In this document: positions 22,364-36,200 of the stretch, piece after piece | Layout of the letters: each line of letters opens with the position of its first letter | Position numbering within the stretch: position 1 is the stretch's first letter | The notes under the pieces: generated by a model | What the model was told of the DNA's origin: nothing | Databases searched by the model: none | What the model saw: only the letters and a program-made list of their open reading frames with translations | Assembly: GCA_013368375.1 (NCBI GenBank) | Contig: JAACJP010000004.1 | Coordinates: 62,001 to 126,000 of the forward strand | Origin: Tricholomella constricta | Lineage: Eukaryota; Basidiomycota; Agaricomycetes; Agaricales; Lyophyllaceae | DNA: 64,000 nucleotides | Direction: 5' to 3' | Program-made: the position numbers and the translations under genes

Positions 22364-24846
22364 GGGGAACGAAGCGAATGCAGAGAGCGTACTGTGTTTC
22401 GTCAGCAACCACTGAGACAGGTAGGCAATTTATAGTACCGATCGCCATATATTAGTCTTATGATCGATACACTCTCCAAAATAGACCATTCGGATACATT
22501 TATGGTGTATGGCGGAGATATATACGATCATGATTGAATTGACGACTCCTAGTTCCAGTTTTAAGCGTCGTTGCTTTTGTGAACCTTTTCCCTTTCAAGG
22601 CACAACCAAATCTGGCAAATCATGCCGCCACTTGGCCGCCACACCAAGCCTGGCGAAGACTAGTTCATTTAAGCGTATGGCTCTGTTCCTTGAGCGGATG
22701 GCAAGCAGACAGTAACAACAAGCAAATATATTCCGTTGATTAACGAAGGATCTGCATGCAAGCCGTACGTAGGCGAAATATGGTTCCGCGGCGTTTCACG
22801 TTATCAAGCGTCGTCCTTGAAGAAGAAAAATCACTGGCATCCGCCCAACAAGCTTAGCATAGAGTCACTACAGAGCACACATAATGCGAACGCCAGAGAA
22901 AGTGTTGGTATAAGAGCCGATCCAGATCGACAAGCAAGAAGAGCTGCCTTTTTTTTTTTTTCATATGACGGTCTGCAAAGCGTGGTTATCGCAAGTCGGA
23001 AAGTCCCCGGCGAACAGCACCTAGGTAAGTCCAATGCGACTCGAAAACATGCTACCCTTGAAATCCCGGTTTAATCCAGCATAGGCGATGAACCCACAAA
23101 GACTGCTGAGCTTTCGATCCGCAACAAGTTATAGACTAAACGGCGTGTGCGGTTAACGAGGGTAACAATGCGGAGAAATTGCACACACGGGTACAATGCT
23201 TTGGTACGGAAATGGACCTGAAATTACAGACAGTCGGAAGCTTTTGGTCTTTAGAAAGTCCGTCCATGCTTCCAGATTTATGGTCACAATCCTGGTCCAC
23301 GTGAAAAACACCGATCAGACGGGAACTAGACCGATGTCGCGTAGAAATACGAACCGACTTGCATCCCTAGGCATCAAGAACGAAGTTTGTGTATTGCGAG
23401 ATATCAAGAGCGTTCGCACAGACCATTTATAACCGTGTCACGAACTTGCAATCTGCGTAACGTGTTCTGGACTCCCGCCACAGTCTAGATCTCGACCTGC
23501 TTGATGCGAAATTTCCCGAAGATGGATCGTGAACGATTGTAGACCTATATGTTGATTCGCAATCCACACCGCGCCGTTGCACATGTGGTTGTTCGAAGAA
23601 AGATGGTTCATGGCTTCGCATCGCAAGCATACGCGACTATTAACGTGACCTGTTGGTTGAACGAGGGGAGTCCTTTTGAGGCGTGAGGGCTTGCGCGAAG
23701 TAAAAGACGGCTTACAAGGGACATGGGGCCGCTCACGAAAGATTTCGAGGTGTGTGAACCCAGGACAAGTTGAGTAGATTTTCCAACAGCTTTAGAACGC
23801 TTTCTTTGCTGCCTTGGGAGACTTCGAAGGTAAATTTTAAACCCAAACCGACCATGGTCGGATGGGAGTCAAAAGGCGACGTGAGGACGGCGATGACGTT
23901 TGATGGATAAACGATGTGACATGGAATTTTGAAGTATCTGAGGTATTATCTATGGACAGAAAAATATGTTAGTTCACGAAACTCATTCACATGGCTTTCA
24001 ATCTTCATGATATAAGTCTTCGGGCCTACGAAAGTTGCAGAATCCTTCATTAGTGATAACCGCAGATGTTATTTGTCACCCGCTTCGTTCTAGTCATCAA
24101 AGCAGAGGAAGAAATGAGGCCTGCGAGACATTCCACAAGCCTCCTGACCAGATTAATCGAAGGTCTGGATAACAATGAAGCATCCAGTATATGTGAGGCC
24201 CTAGTGGAATGCTATAAAGCCTTTTTCGTCAAAGCATCAAAGTCAAAACAGGTCTCGGACAACCTAACGTGGATGAACAAGGAGTGGTGTGACGGATGTG
24301 ATAGTCGAAACTGAAGTAAGAGAGTTCATCATTGTCCGACACTGGTCAGTTGATCTCAAGTTGGTTTCCTGGTAAGAGGCCGAAGCACGATACTACACAT
24401 GTACTTCGACTGTCCCATGGTTAGCACCAGCACCATGCAAAAGAGGAGGCGGCTTTGCTCACCGTCACGTTGTGAAAGGCTCAAAATGTCCGACATCAAG
24501 ATATGCTCAGCCATATAAGCAGAACATCATCGGGAAGGCCTCTTTCCAGGTTGAATCTTCCAGATCGTCTCCTAGCTCAATGTTCAAACATTCATCCTGC
24601 GTAGCTGGTTCGCTAGCTATCTTGCTCGACAACCTCGAAAGACGAAAAAATCTCCACATACACCAGTTCTGTGTTAGAATAGTCCATTTCCACAAAGCCG
24701 GTTGGGTGTTCGAGCCGTTGAACGTGGAAGCGAGGCTGTCAGAAGTGAGAGGTTCAATTTATCAGATGAGTCTGCTTATGTAAGATCGAGAACGCGTCTT
24801 GGACCGCGACACCAAAATTCTACAACGAGGTTTCCACTAATCCACC
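22364..24846. other. 2.5-kb stretch without a recognisable gene
   Basis: Short frames only. The + frame at 24066-24314 reads TSLLTRLIEGLDNNEASSIC and looks protein-like, but no family or flanking exon was found. A poly-T run sits at 22950-22961. The right end is the CCT3 promoter region. Confidence 0.4.
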
Positions 24847-26986
24847 ATGTCCCAAACTCCAGTCTTTGTGATGAGTGAGTACATTTTCTCTAATCACTGA
24901 ATGGAACTTGTAATTGACCCATGAATCAGACACTGCGCCTGAACGGCAGTCAGGTCGAAAGGCGCAGATCTCAAATATCACCGCAGCAAAGGTTAGTGTT
25001 TTCGCCAAGTCTGAAGGAGATTTCACACTTATGCCTTTCAGACTGTCGCAGATGTTATCCGAACGTGTCTAGGCCCGAAAGCCATGCTTAAAATGATCTT
25101 AGATCCGATGGGAGGCATTTTGTACGTGAATCCAGAAATTTGACCGATTTGTCGACACCGACTTTGAGCATAGATTGACCAATGACGGAAATGCGATTCT
25201 ACGAGATATCGACGTGGCTCACCCTGCGGCGAAGAACATGATCGAGCTGAGTCGGACGCAGGATGAGGAGTGTGGAGATGGGACGACCACTGTGATCATT
25301 TTGGGTGCGCAATCCCAGATCTCTCTTTCGAAAGTTTTCTCACTCGTAGCTGTAGCTGGAGAAATCCTCGCGCAATCTCTTTCGCAATTGGAGCGCGACA
25401 TCCACCCCGTGGTGATTATCTCGGCGTACAACAAGGCCCTCAAGGAGGCCCTCGAAATCATCCAGCGGATATCGATTCCTATTGACGTTTCGAGCGATGA
25501 GGAGATGCTCTCGGTAATCAAGACATCTATCGGAACCAAGTTCGTTGTGCGATGGTCCGATCTCATGTGCAAGTTGGCCCTTCAGGCTGTGCGGGTCGTT
25601 GCACAGGACGAAAACGGCCAAAAAACGGTGGATATCAAGCGGTACGCGCGGGTAGAGAAGATCCCCGGTGGGGAGATCGAGGAAAGCAGGGTGTTGAGTG
25701 GGGTCATGCTGAACAAGGACATCACCCACCCGAACATGCGACGCAGGATAAAGAATCCTCGAATTATTCTGCTCGACTGCCCGCTCGAATACAAGAAGGG
25801 AGAAAGTCAGACGAACATGGAGATCTCGAAGGATGGTGATTGGGAGCGCGCACAGGCCATCGAGGAGGAACAGGTTAAGTCGCTCGTCATGCGGATCCTC
25901 GAGTTCAAGCCAGATTTGGTTATCACTGAGAAGGGCGTTTCTGGTACGTGCCCATCGAATTTTTTGAAGGTCACTTTTTGAAAGCTACATCAGACATCGC
26001 GCAACACCTTTTCGAAAAGTATAATGTGTCCGCTTTGAGACGCGTCCGCAAATCCGACAACAACCGTATCGCCCTCGCTGTTGGGGCCACCATCGTCAAC
26101 CGAGTTGAAGACCTTCGCGAAGCCGATGTCGGAACCAAGTGTGGCCTGTTCAACGTCGAAAAAATCGGAGACGAGTGCGGCCAATTTCCCTCTTCCGTCT
26201 ATCAACAACCGCTAACGCTACCCTACTAGATACTTCTCTTTCCTCACCGAATGCGACTCCCCTAAGGCCTGCACGATCCTTCTGCGCGGGCCCTCCAAGG
26301 ACATTCTCAACGAGATCGACCGCAATCTCGCTGATGCCATGTCCGTCGCTCGCAACGTCGTCTTCAACCCCACCCTTGCCCCTGGCGGTGGTGCCACCGA
26401 GATGGCGATCAGCGTCGGCCTGCACCAAAAGGCGCGCAGCATCGTCGGTGTCGAAGGCTGGCCATTCAGGGCCGTGGCGGATGCGATGGAGGTCATCCCC
26501 CGGACGCTCGTGCAGAACAGCGGTGGCAACGCGATCCGCGTGTTGACTGAGCTCAGGGTGCGTATACTCCGCCTCGTTTTACGTTTGTCTGATGTTCGCT
26601 CGATGGCATTTACAGGCAAAGCACGCAAATGGAGAAAACTCGTGGGGTGTGAACGGAGAGACTGGGAAGGTCGTGGACATGAAGACTTACGGTCTCTACG
26701 AATCCGCCAGCGTCAAGGTAATAATAACAATCATTCCCCGGAGGTCATATGTAGTACTTGATCGCTCATCCCCCATCTCTTTCGCAGATCCAAACCCTCA
26801 AAACCGCCATCGAGGTCAGTTATCTTTCATCTACCAGGGTCATCCACATTTGGCTGAGCATTTCTTATTCTTCCCTTTGCATAGGCGGCCCGCATGCTTC
26901 TCCGAGTAGACGACGTCGTGCAGGCCATTCGGAAGGACAAGGAACAGGAGCAGGGGCCTCCGCCCGAGGAGATGGTGGAGGGCTAG
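24847..26986 (+). CDS. CCT3: T-complex protein 1 subunit gamma (CCT3), 542 aa
   Basis: This is one of eight subunits of the cytosolic group II chaperonin that folds actin and tubulin with ATP. Ten exons: 24847-24874, 24930-24991, 25042-25121, 25174-25304, 25356-25943, 25994-26174, 26230-26557, 26616-26717, 26788-26814 and 26885-26986; they sum to 543 codons, the usual CCT3 length. Motifs are in order: IRTCLGPKAMLKMILDPMGG, LLTNDGNAILRDIDVAHPAA, ECGDGTTTVIILAGEILAQ (ATP site), VTRKGVS-type EKGVSDIAQHLF, VGTKCGLFNVEKIGDEYFSF, PGGGATEMAISV and NGETGKVVDMKTYGLYES. The 3' splice site after the fourth intron was chosen because it gives LAGEILAQ rather than LAVAGEILAQ. An unspliced frame through that intron is also open. 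No lesion was seen. Confidence 0.96.
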
Positions 26987-27153
26987 ACGAAATATCACTA
27001 CATGAAATGTAAAATGAATACATAATTTTTCGCTGGGAGATGCACGTACGCCGGTCTCGGGCCCCCTTACCTGGTATATGTGCGACCGTCTGTCGATACC
27101 TAAATTACCGTCACCTGAGCCTTATATGTTTGATGGAAGTCTGAACCTTTGCA

Positions 27154-27234
27154 GCATTGATGGTGTAGCGGTAACATTGGGTCTTCCCATACGTCTAGGT
27201 GGCCTAGCTCCGGGTTCGACTCCCGGTCAATGCA
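27154..27234 (+). tRNA. tRNA-Gly(CCC), intron 27190-27199
   Basis: The seven-base acceptor stem GCATTGA pairs with TCAATGC. The D arm is GTGT/ACAT, and the T arm CCGGG-TTCGACT-CCCGG. The anticodon stem GGGTC pairs with GGCCT and the loop carries anticodon CCC. A 10-nt intron lies at the canonical position 37/38. A T-run terminator follows at about 27252-27258. Confidence 0.93.
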
Positions 27235-27393
27235 CTAAGGCAATGGACTGGCTTTTTTTGTAAGCATTTTTGGATGCAACCTGATGGGAAACTAATGATA
27301 CAGTGTAAAACGAGAACTACTCTCAAAGTAGATGGAGAGAGAATGACTCCTTGAATCTCAGGAAGAAGAAGTCCGGGCACTAAGCACTGCATA

Positions 27394-27434
27394 TGTATTG
27401 ACCAGTGGGAGCTAGACCATGCAATCCTCGATCA
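27394..27434 (-). pseudogene. Decayed 3' part of a tRNA-Gly gene
   Basis: On the minus strand this matches the intron and 3' half of the tRNA at 27681-27763 (GGATTGCATGG then CTAGCTCC) but has lost the T-loop core. It abuts the tRNA at 27436 head to head. Confidence 0.75.
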
Positions 27435-27435
27435 A

Positions 27436-27524
27436 GCATTGATGGTGTAGCGGTAACATTGGGTCTTCCCATTTACTCTCTCTTGCGTGTGGCCTAGCTC
27501 CGGGTTCGACTCCCGGTCAATGCA
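27436..27524 (+). tRNA. tRNA-Gly(CCC), intron 27472-27489
   Basis: The mature exons are identical to those of the copy at 27154. The intron at position 37/38 is 18 nt and pyrimidine-rich, unlike the other two. A T-run follows within 25 bases. Confidence 0.93.
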
Positions 27525-27680
27525 CTTCGAGGCATTGTTCTTCATTTTTAGCATTTCTTTTGTTAATAACACCCAATCAAAAGTTTATCAAACAGTGTAA
27601 AACGAGAACGACGCGGCTCTCAAGTACGTTTTCGAATTTCAGGCAAAAGAAAGTCCGCGCATAAAGGCGTTGTAAAGGAG

Positions 27681-27763
27681 TGCATTGACCGGGAGTCGAA
27701 CCCGGAGCTAGGCCATGCAATCCTCAATGGGAAGACCCAATGTTACCGCTACACCATCAATGC
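27681..27763 (-). tRNA. tRNA-Gly(CCC), intron 27716-27727
   Basis: The mature exons are identical to those of the two + copies, with a 12-nt intron at position 37/38. Orientation is opposite. The spacer between this gene and the 27436 copy resembles the spacer after the 27154 copy (both contain GTGTAAAACGAGAAC). Confidence 0.93.
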
Positions 27764-29951
<2,188 letters not shown>

Positions 29952-30556
29952 TCCGTACGCGCTATGGGCACTGCTTTGGGCGTACCTTGGCTGGATTCCA
30001 GATGCAGTACGTCGAGGAAGCACCTATACTATGCACGCATCCATGTATTCCTTCGGCGTTCCCATTATGCAACCACACATAAAGCATACGATGCTGCGTG
30101 CCCGATTCTGTGAGACCAGCCATCTGGCGTGGTGCTTGCTCGGATTGTGGACTGCTTATTCATGTGATTCATTGGTATAGTTTTTGTCCATGTTCCGGTT
30201 GATTGAAGTGAGGAACAGGCTGTTGCAGCAGCGTGCATTCCAGGGGGTCGCATCTGTATGCTTGCTCCTGACTGCCAACGCAGCTTTACCATCATCTAGT
30301 TTTGTGGGAAGAGGTGCTGTCTAAATTGTTCAGCTGCTATAACTCTGCCCCTTGAATGGGTCCTGCGATCTACGAGGACCGCGCGACCTGGATGAGATAA
30401 CATAACAAACGGTCCGCCAAGCCTCATTGTTGCTCTCGAGTGCTGTGGCTTGCAGAACAAAGCTGCCAGGACCGGAGGGTTCAGAAGTGCTACTGTAAGA
30501 AACTTAATACATTACGATATTTCCAAGGTTCATTTGTCTATCCCTGGGATTCTACC
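29952..30556. other. Downstream region of ubiquitin-L40 and left edge of the F-box repeat unit
   Basis: No gene was seen. From about 30345 the DNA (ACGAGGACCGCGCGACCTGG and onward) is repeated at about 33637-33836, which marks the left end of the tandem F-box duplication. Confidence 0.6.
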
Positions 30557-31081
30557 GAGGTACTACAACTTTAGTAATATTTAGTTAGTTAGTTACTCGC
30601 GCGATTCACTACTGTCTGATGCGTTGAATCACTATTTTGATGAACAAAGAGATATGCTATCTTGCTCATCGAGTCAATATTAATTGTGCATCCTATGGGC
30701 TCGTTACTCAAAATTTGAGGAGGTGCTGGGCGACAGTGGTGAGTAAGTAAATTATAATAAACCTGTGGTTGTGATATTTCCCTGCTGGCATTACCTTCTG
30801 AAGGCTTCATCAGAGGATGTGCTCGTTTGTAGGCAGATCTTAGATGCAGAGTTCGGACAGATTGGTGGTTTTTTTCACGGTGTTCTTGACTACAATCTAC
30901 AATTAATGTGCATACGACAATGACTAGGCTATGTACACCCAAGCAGACGTGAAGGAGTGTCACGCCTGTTATGCAAAATAGTGATTCGTTATTGGCGCTA
31001 ATTTCAGAGGGAAATTTGCCATCAAAATAGTCATTCAGCGAGTAGCTCACTAGCTACTCTTACTAAAGTACGTAGTACTCG
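30557..31081. mobile_element. Non-autonomous TIR transposon (MITE) of about 525 bp
   Basis: The left end reads GAGGTACTACAACTTTAGTA and the right end, on the opposite strand, GAGTACTACGTACTTTAGTA; the imperfect inverted repeat extends about 43 bases to CTACTCGC / TTACTCGC. The element is bracketed by ATTCTACC at 30549-30556 and 31082-31089, and the paralogous site in the second F-box unit (about 33828) has one copy of ATTCTACC and no insert. The duplication can be read as 7-9 bp, so a hAT-like or Mutator-like origin fits. No transposase is encoded. Confidence 0.88.
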
Positions 31082-31209
31082 ATTCTACCAGTGCAAGATA
31101 TTTAGAAGTCTAGATACGTCTTGTCTGGAAAAAGTTGCTGGTAAAGTGATCTTGCCGACTCCAGTTCCGATCTCGACTCCACTGAGAAAAAGCCACTTCA
31201 GCAAAGAGT

Positions 31210-32663
31210 CTATATTTCAAAGAAAAGAGACTGACAATGATATTCCTGTGTCACCTCTTTTCCTGACGCTTCTCGCCTCCAAACCAACACCGCATGTCCC
31301 CAGTCTGATAACCAGATAGTCTTGAGACATGGACGGTGCTCCTTTAAAAGATCCCTGAGCCGGAGATTTTTCATCTTGGCTTCTGCGTGGCTCCTCGCGG
31401 ACCAATCGATGATGAACTGCTCGATATTGGGAGGTAATTCATCGAAAGGCAAACTCGGAACCTAACACGAATTGTTTGGATCAAAAGACGGCCAAAGAAG
31501 TAGGAAATGCGTACGAGTTGCTGGAACATTGTATTCCTCGGTCCCGTTACGTGGATGACCTTCAAGTTGGCAGAGAGCGAGAAGAGAGTAGAGAGCAAGG
31601 AAGTGTATGCATTGTACACGCTGACTTTAAGATAAGTGAGGTTGCCCAAGTCATTTTGGCAGAGGCGCAAATGATTGTGTACGGCATCTGGGTCGCAGGA
31701 GCGATCATCACCCAAATTCAACGATCGAAGCTCCTCGGCGATATCAGGCCGCACAAGTTCGCAAGGGCCAGAGTAGTGCGTCAATGGCGGAGGTGCCAGA
31801 CACGGCACAAGGTCGTTAGCAGTGGTCTCCCACTTCCTAAGATATTCCTCATTGTGTCCGGTGATACACAGGTGTCGAAGTGACGGAAAACAATTCAACA
31901 TGGCGGAAAATTTTCCCCGCAGAGCAAAGGGCAAAGAGGTCGATAGGCTGCGAACGTTCGGGAAACGGCGCAAGGTTGTGAGGTCGCCAAAGAACGCAAC
32001 GGAGGCGAGATCAAACGATACTGTCAGATCTTCGAGGGTATCTCTGTCCATGATGTGTATCCATTTGTCCATTCCGTCTCTGAAAATCCCTGTAGGAGAA
32101 AGCCTGTGCTGAAATTGGAGTGTGCGTGCACGGATGACTGGTAGGGACGACACGTCCGCGTCATCAGCCGTCAGCTCGCAGGAGACGAAAGTGAGTTTGT
32201 TGGCGAGCGATGCCAGTTGCGAAAGTGTTTTGTTATTGAAGGTTATAAATCGGCAGTCGAGGTCTGAAAGACGAGAGAACCGGGGGAGTAGCCTCAAGAA
32301 CGCGTTAAAGATGATGAGGGAGTTTGACCCTTGTTCCAGGCCTACCAGCCTGAATGGTGTGATGATGCAGCTGTTGACCCATCGAGCTATAGGCTGCGAT
32401 GCGTAGAATTCCAGCTTCTCCATCGCACTCTCGATTTTCTGACCCACGGGCGCGTACTTTCGTATTCCCTTGAACGGCAAAAAAACGTTGAAAAAGGAGT
32501 GACAGAGGGTCAATGTTTGGAACAACAGCGGGACGCCAATGTCGCGAAAAGAGTGACATGCGAGAGTTATTTCCCGAAGTTCATCGACTGAGATGTGATC
32601 GAATATCTCTTTCCAGAGTTCGGTTGGCAACGATGCTGGTTTAGATTTAAATTCGATGCTCAT
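31210..32663 (-). CDS. F-box domain protein, tandem copy 1, 466 aa
   Basis: F-box proteins recruit substrates to SCF ubiquitin ligases; the target here is unknown. Two exons, 32663-31515 and 31461-31210, sum to 467 codons. The F-box is near the N terminus, LPTELWKEIFDHISVDELRE then LACHSFRDIGVPLLFQTLTL, at about residues 11-50. The rest has repeated leucine-rich segments (LRRFPNVRSLSTSLPFALRG, CFPSLRHLCITGHNEEYL) suggesting irregular LRRs. The upstream in-frame TTG was not taken as start; ATG at 32663 was chosen. The intron GTACGC...TTAG separates MFQQL from VPSLPFDELPPNIEQFI. It is a tandem paralogue of 33939-35427 with about 90% similar sequence by eye. Confidence 0.85.
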
Positions 32664-33938
32664 TGTCAAGGCTAGCGGCAGTAAATCAGCAAGAGAATAT
32701 GGTAGACCGATACCGTCTCACCAAAACTGGTGACTGTTGAACGTTGAAACGTTGACTAAGACTGGTCAACACAGTCGAGAAATAATGAACGCTGTGACTT
32801 ACCTGAGATGGATGGATGGATGGGAGTTCGGCTGTTCCCGAAGACTCGGCGATTGAGCTCAAATCAAACGACACAGCCAGCCAAGTTTTTGGTGGAAGTA
32901 TACTTTTGATGCTCTGAGGTCTATTAACTCGAAGAGTATTCGTTAGGCAACCACTCCAGTGCTTTTCGGAGTCTTCAGGGGCCGATGCACCACCAATTCT
33001 AGGCGACTTAGGAGAAACTGCCGCTTCGTCGGTCACAAAGGGACCCTTGGGTATTCACAGTGTTACCCTCAGCACTTCGTCCTGAAAGTACCGCGCTTCG
33101 TCTTGGTATTTCTGGGCCTTCGTGACTGAAATAGCGTTTTTTCGCAGTTTCGTCGACTTGAACGACTGGTTTACGGCAAATCCCGATCGTGATTGGCGAT
33201 GGATGCGCACGAACCACCCGTTCTGAGCTCTAACAATTCGAGGTGAGCTGCGCATCGATGACGCCTTCGCAGACGCTTGTAATTCTGTTCGCTGATATTA
33301 AACAAGTAGGCTCACCTTGTGGTCTAATGTTAGTTTTTACTGCAACCTTCTTTTCGCTCTTCTCTGAATCTTCAGCAAGACGTGGCGTAACCAGGAAGTA
33401 AAGACTTTACTAACGACAGAGACGATATTTCCAGCGCTTCGACATCTATTCCTTCGGTATGCAAGTCGGACTCCTTGTTCTCATATCATTCCTCTCTTCC
33501 GAGATAAATTTGGCGAAACTTATCTACCTGCCCATGATTGCGACTGGTTCACTTTGTTTCACGACGGAATGGCGCCTTTCGCCTTGACATAAAGGCAGCT
33601 GGGATCCTGGAATCCAGTCTTTTGTTGCCGTTGAATGGATCCTGCAGTCTACGAGGACCGCGCGACCTGGATGAGATAACATAACAAAGGGTCCGCCAAG
33701 CCTCATTGTTGCTCTCGAGTGTTGTGGCTTGCAGAACAAAGGTGTCAGGACCGGAGGGCTTAGAAGTGCTACTGTAAAAAACTCAATACATTACGATATT
33801 TTCAAGGTTCATTTGTCTATCCCTGGCATTCTACCAGTGCAAGATGATTAGAAGTCTAGATACGCCTTTTCTGGAAAAAGTTGCTCGTAAAGTAATCTTG
33901 CCGACTCCAGTTCCGAGTTCGACTCCACTGGGGGCGAT
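32664..33938. repeat. Upstream part of F-box unit 1 and junction with unit 2
   Basis: No convincing gene was seen. The region 32950-33420 is repeated at 35490-35960 (shared GGCAACCACTCCAGTGCTTT and CTGCCGCTTCGTCGGTCACA). The junction between tandem units lies near 33620-33640. A frame at 33430-33590 is homologous to the ORF at 35996-36316 but is broken. Confidence 0.65.
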
Positions 33939-36200
33939 TCACTTCAGCAAAGCGTCTATATTTTGAAGAAAACGAGACTGACAGTGAAATTCCTGTGTGA
34001 CCTCGTTTCCTAACGCTTCTCGCCTCCAAACCAACACCGCATGCTCCCAGTCTGACAACCAGATAGTCTTGAGGGATGGACGGCACTCCTTCAAAAGATC
34101 ACTGAGCCAGAGGTTTTTCATCTTGGCTTCTGCGTAGCTCCTGGCGGTCTTACTTTCTGGGTAGCTATCGGACAAATCGATGATGAATTGCTCGATATTG
34201 GGAGGTAAATCGTCAAAAGGCAAATCCGGAACCTAACACGGATTGTTTGAATCAAAAGACGGCCAAAGAATAGGAAATGCGTACGACTTGCTGGAACATT
34301 GTATTCAGCAATCCTCTCACGTGGATGACCTTCAAGTTGGCAGATACCGAGAAGAGAGTAGAGAGCAAGGAAATGGATGGAAATTCCACGTCGACTTTAA
34401 GATAAGTGAGGTTCCCCAAGTCATTTTGGCAGAGGCGCAAATGATTGTGTACGGCATCTGGGTCGCAGGAGAGATCATCACCCAAATTCAACGATCGAAG
34501 CTCCTTGGCGATATCAGGCCGCACAAGTTCGCAAGGGCCAGAGTAGTGCGTCAGTGGCGGAGGTGCCAGACACGGCATAAGGTCGTTAGCAGTGGCCTCC
34601 CACTCCGCAAGATTTTCCTCATTGTGTCCGATGATACACAGGTGTCGAAGTGACGGGAAACAATTCAACATGGTGGAAAAATTTCCCAGCAGAACAAGGG
34701 GCAAAGAGGTCGATAGGCTGCGAACGTTCGGGAAACGGCGCAAGGTTGTGAGGTCGCCAAAGAACGCAACGGAGGCGAGATCAAACGATACTGTCAGATC
34801 TTCGAGGGTATCTCTGTCCATGATGTGTATCCATTTGTCCATTCCGCCGTTAAAATTCCCTGCAGGAGAAAGCCTGTGCTGAAATTGGAGTGTGCGTGCA
34901 CGGATGACTGGTAGGGACGACACGTCCGCGTCATCAGCCGCCAGCTCGCAGGAGACGAGGGTGAGTTTGTTGGTGTATGATGCCAGTTGCGAGAGCGTTT
35001 TGTTATTGAAGGTTATAAATCGGCATTCGAGGTCTGAAAGACGAGAGAACCGGGGGAGTAGCCTCAAGAACGCGTCAAGGAGGATGAGGGAGTTTGATCC
35101 TTGTTCCAGGCCTCCCAGCCTAGATGGTGTGATGATGCAGCTGTTGACCCATCGAGCTATAGGCTGCGACGCGTAAAATTCCAGCTTCTCCATCGCACTC
35201 TCGATGTTCTGACCCGCGGCCGCGTACGTTCGCATTCCCTTGAACGGCAAAAAAACGTCGAAAAAGGAGTGGCAGAGGGTCAATGTTTGGAACAACAGCG
35301 GGACGCCAATGTCGCGAAAAGAGTGGCATGCGAGAGTTATTTCCCGAAGTTCATCTACTGACATGTGATCGAAGATTTCTTTCCAGAGTTCGGTTGGCAA
35401 CGATGCTGGTTTAGATTCGACGCTCATCGTCAAGGCTAGCGGCAGTAAATCAGCAATGGAATATGGTAGGACGATACCATCTCACCAAAACTCGTTAGGC
35501 AACCACTCCAGTGCTTTTCGGAGTCTTCAGGGGCCGATGCACCACCAATGCTAGGCGACTCAGGAGAAACTGCCGCTTCGTCGGTCACAAAGGGACCCTT
35601 GGATATTCACAGTGTTACCCTCAGCACTTCGTCCCGAACGTACCGCGCTTCGACTTGGTATTTCTGGGTCTTCGTGACTGAAATAGTCTTGGAAATAGTG
35701 TTCTTTCGCAGTTTCGTCGATCAACGACTGGTTTACGGCAAATTCCGATCGTGATTGGCGGCATTGCGCACGAACCACCCGTTCTGAGCTCAACCAATTC
35801 GAGGTGAGCTGCGCATCGACGACGCCTTCGCAGATGCTTGTAATTCTGTTCGCTGATATTAAACAAGTAGGCTCACCTTGTGGTCTGAAGTTAGTTTTTA
35901 CTGCAACCTTCTTTTCGCTCTTCTCTGAATCTTCAGCAAGACGTGGCGTAACCAAGAAGTAAACGACTTTACTAACGACTTTACTATATTTCCAGCGCTT
36001 CGATGTCTATCTGGGCAATTTGGACTCCTCGTTCTCGTATACTCCTGTTCTTCAGATTGAAATCGGCGAAACATGTCTACCTGATCGCAACTGGTTCACT
36101 TTGGTTTACGACGGATTGGCGCCTTTCGCCGTTGACACCAAGACAGCTAGAATCCTGGGACTCACTTTGCTGCTGCCGTTTCCCTTCCGTCGCTGGTTCA
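33637..36200. repeat. Tandem F-box duplication, unit 2
   Basis: Direct copy of 30345-33620 without the transposon. Confidence 0.85.
33939..35427 (-). CDS. F-box domain protein, tandem copy 2, 478 aa
   Basis: Two exons, 35427-34285 and 34232-33939, sum to 479 codons. The F-box reads LPTELWKEIFDHMSVDELRE with LACHSFRDIGVPLLFQTLTL. Compared with copy 1 the C-terminal exon carries an extra 12-14 residues (SDSYPESKTARSYAEAK) and a longer tail ending LQNIDALLK. A 1-nt difference from copy 1 just after the exon 1 donor would look like a frameshift in an unspliced reading, but it falls in the intron, so the gene is intact. Its unit lacks the transposon found in unit 1. Confidence 0.85.

Larger units (their letters stand above)
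30345..33620. repeat. Tandem F-box duplication, unit 1 (with transposon insert)
   Basis: Direct copy of about 33637-36200. The units share the left-hand ACGAGGACCGCGCGACCTGG block, the F-box gene and its upstream region. This unit is longer by the 525-bp insert at 30557-31081 and one target-site duplication, plus about 100 bases near 32730-32930 that are missing in unit 2. Confidence 0.85.

Noticed and set aside
27154..27763. Reading the tRNA anticodons as TTC (Glu) or TCC (Gly)
   Set aside because: Only CCC gives a full five-pair anticodon stem (GGGTC/GGCCT) in all three genes once the introns are placed at 37/38.
34252..34300. Apparent frameshift truncating F-box copy 2
   Set aside because: The 1-nt difference from copy 1 lies after the GTACGC donor; splicing 34285 to 34232 restores the full frame.
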